Assembly (NCBI GenBank): GCA_003661825.1
Contig: QMWW01000049.1
Location: 1 to 7,749 of the forward strand
DNA from: Thermoprotei archaeon
GTDB lineage: Archaea; Thermoproteota; Thermoprotei_A; Sulfolobales; Desulfurococcaceae
Direction of reading: 5' to 3'
Length of the DNA stretch: 7,749 bases
Shown here: piece by piece, positions 6,450 to 7,749 of the stretch
Layout of the letters: each line of letters opens with the position of its first letter
How positions within the stretch are numbered: the first letter of the stretch is position 1
The notes under the pieces: model-generated
What the model saw: only the letters and a program-made list of their open reading frames with translations
Told to the model about the DNA's origin: nothing
Database searches by the model: none
Translations under genes and position numbers: made by a program

Positions 6450-6456
6450 TTATTAG
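6450..6456 (+). promoter_or_regulatory. Possible TATA box for the rightward nucleotidyltransferase-like gene
   Basis: TTATTAG would give a transcript start near 6479, right at the SD motif of the following gene. This would allow transcription separate from thyA. The match is modest. Confidence 0.3.
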
Positions 6457-6478
6457 CACTGTAGTCTATTCTGTGAAT

Positions 6479-6484
6479 AGGGGG
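6479..6484 (+). promoter_or_regulatory. SD motif favouring the GTG start at 6491
   Basis: AGGGGG lies 6 bases upstream of GTG 6491. The in-frame GTG at 6473 has no SD motif and would place this purine run inside the coding region. Confidence 0.55.
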
Positions 6485-6490
6485 TTTACT

Positions 6491-7579
6491 GTGAGAGGAT
6501 TTAGAGATAGAGACTTCATAGAAACCACTGAAGGTATGCTCTTCTGCATAATTGGAAACGTACACCCAGTTAACAGGGTGATCGCTTACCTTAAGTACAT
6601 ACCACACTTTAAATCAGAGATCAGAACTAAGTGGTCTAAGGATGGTGTAATGTATGGAAGGATCCTGCCATACTATAGCGCAATGGGAGTTGAAGAAACA
6701 AAAGCATATCTAAAAAATAAGTACCCTGACTACGTGGTTTTTGATAAATATAGAGCCATAGAGCTAATTGAAGTACCTAAAGACAGAGTGAAGAAACACT
6801 TCAAACCCGAGGAAAGATTGAAAGAATTAGCTAAGGATCCCAGAGATAACCTCGAAGAAATGGCTCTTAACCTAGTTAGAAGACTTTCGAAAGAAGCGGG
6901 TATCAGCATCGATGACTTCGGTATAACAGGATCTATACTCCTAAGAATACATAACATAAGATACTCAGACATAGATATAGTAGTATACGGCGTCAGCAAC
7001 GGGTGGAAACTACGTAATACGCTTAAGAAGCTCTTCAACGAAGGCGATCCCGAATTTTCTTTACCTAAAGGAGAAACTCTCGAAAAATGGGCTAAAGATA
7101 TTGTAAATCACCATCCATTAACTATAGAAGAGGCCATACTATTATATAGCAGGTATAAGTGGAACAGAGCACTCTATAAGAGAAGACAGTTCTCGATTCA
7201 TCCAGTTAAGCTTGAAAATGAAGTCGATGAGAAGTGGGAGGATAAGATACACAAGCCCCTAGGCCTGGTTAAAGCCAGGGCTACAGTAGTTGATGCATCT
7301 GATTCTCTATTTATGCCAGCTACATATGTAATAGAAGACGTAGAGGTTCTTAAAGGGAGAAAGCCTCATCTAGATATAACTAGAGTTGTAAGTTACGAAG
7401 GCCTATACATAGATATCGCTGGGCCAGGAGACAGAATAGAAGTCTTCGGCAAGCTTGAAGAAATACACGATCTCAGAAAGGACGAGAAGTACTGCCAGAT
7501 CACTATAGGAACTGTTGAAGCTAAAGGACAGGATTACATAAAGCCATTGAAGTGGCTTAGCGAATACCAAGGTTTCTGA
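6491..7579 (+). CDS. Archaeal predicted nucleotidyltransferase (polymerase-beta-like fold)
   Basis: A 362-residue soluble protein from GTG 6491 (368 residues if GTG 6473 is used). Its N-terminus has RGFRDRDFIET and EGMLFCIIGNVHP, then RVIAYLKYIP. The core GITGSILL with Gly147-Ser148 and YSDIDIVVYG with Asp160 and Asp162 is a nucleotidyltransferase signature. A basic helical region (YSRYKWNRALYKRRQFSIHP) and a C-terminal beta-rich domain (VVDASDSLFMPATYVIEDVE, later GPGDRIEVFGKLEE) follow. No clear third metal-binding acid is seen after the Asp pair. I believe this belongs to a widespread archaeal group of predicted nucleotidyltransferases (COG1665 from memory, unverified) with no known reaction. 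It follows thyA by 82 bases on the same strand and may be co-transcribed. It is a distant paralogue of the leftward 289-residue protein. Its last 23 bases overlap a convergent gene. Confidence 0.82.
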   Translation: MRGFRDRDFIETTEGMLFCIIGNVHPVNRVIAYLKYIPHFKSEIRTKWSKDGVMYGRILPYYSAMGVEETKAYLKNKYPDYVVFDKYRAIELIEVPKDRVKKHFKPEERLKELAKDPRDNLEEMALNLVRRLSKEAGISIDDFGITGSILLRIHNIRYSDIDIVVYGVSNGWKLRNTLKKLFNEGDPEFSLPKGETLEKWAKDIVNHHPLTIEEAILLYSRYKWNRALYKRRQFSIHPVKLENEVDEKWEDKIHKPLGLVKARATVVDASDSLFMPATYVIEDVEVLKGRKPHLDITRVVSYEGLYIDIAGPGDRIEVFGKLEEIHDLRKDEKYCQITIGTVEAKGQDYIKPLKWLSEYQGF

Positions 7580-7749
7580 TAATTCTACGCGCTACTGCTA
7601 GGTCATCAAGGGTATTTATATTCATAAAATCTACGTCTGGAGCGTTTGAGAGCCTTGCTACGCTGACATACACTGTATTTATTCTTCTAAATAGGGCACT
7701 AACCTGCCAGATACCTGCTCTAACTAGTTGCTTAAGAACACTGTTTAAG
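7557..7749 (-). CDS. C-terminal fragment of a MobA-like nucleotidyltransferase (5' end outside window)
   Basis: An open frame enters from the right edge and ends at a stop whose complement is 7557-7559, leaving 63 visible residues. The tail FMNINTLDDLAVARRII closely follows the NINTPEDL-plus-helix ending of MobA-like enzymes, which attach GMP or CMP to molybdopterin, or in related families transfer nucleotides to cobinamide phosphate or sugars. The preceding part (QLVRAGIWQVSALFRRINTVYV) also fits the C-terminal part of that fold. The nucleotide-binding N-terminus is outside the window, so substrate cannot be decided; a molybdenum or tungsten cofactor role is a guess from family frequency. 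Its coding end overlaps the convergent rightward gene by 23 bases. Confidence 0.6.
   Translation of the reverse strand, partial: LNSVLKQLVRAGIWQVSALFRRINTVYVSVARLSNAPDVDFMNINTLDDLAVARRIIRNLGIR

Noticed and set aside
6422..6607. Leftward 61-residue frame at the start of the rightward nucleotidyltransferase-like gene.
   Set aside because: It is antisense to the conserved N-terminal FRDRDFIET region and has no supporting SD or homology signal.

Overview
The window looks like chromosomal DNA from a hyperthermophilic crenarchaeon, most plausibly Desulfurococcales-like. This is inferred from AT-leaning composition, heavy AGA/AGG and ATA codon use, frequent CTAG tetramers, GTG/TTG starts with short purine-rich Shine-Dalgarno (SD) motifs, A/T-rich TATA-like boxes, and protein types best known from archaea. 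No species is claimed. No RNA gene, CRISPR array, insertion sequence or integrase is visible, and no gene-free stretch exceeds about 130 bases.

Left half (1-4625): a divergent transport module. Leftward runs a gene cut by the window edge that encodes an N-terminal winged-helix DNA-binding domain fused to a PfkB/ribokinase-family kinase. Rightward runs an apparently complete energy-coupling factor (ECF) transporter operon: a membrane S-component, a single-chain double ATPase (EcfA-EcfA' fusion) and the EcfT coupling protein. The 104-base divergent promoter holds an inverted pair of a CCATGTA-type element plus a tandem copy, placed over the predicted start points of both transcripts. The simplest model is that the fused protein senses or phosphorylates the imported substrate and controls both transcripts. 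The substrate is unknown.

Right half (4646-7749): a thymidylate synthase of the ThyA fold lies between two distantly related nucleotidyltransferase-fold proteins. One is leftward and divergent from thyA; the other is rightward and downstream. Both keep a Gly-Ser and Asp-x-Asp signature and share matching N-terminal and C-terminal regions, so they look like ancient paralogues of one archaeal family of unknown role. At the right edge is the C-terminal end of a leftward MobA-like nucleotidyltransferase, whose stop lies inside the end of the second nucleotidyltransferase gene.

Small structures include a 13-base palindrome filling most of the 20-base gap between the convergent ecfT and first nucleotidyltransferase genes, and a 7-bp stem-loop after thyA. 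Several gene starts (ecfT, thyA, second nucleotidyltransferase) are ambiguous and were chosen from SD spacing or TATA-box spacing.
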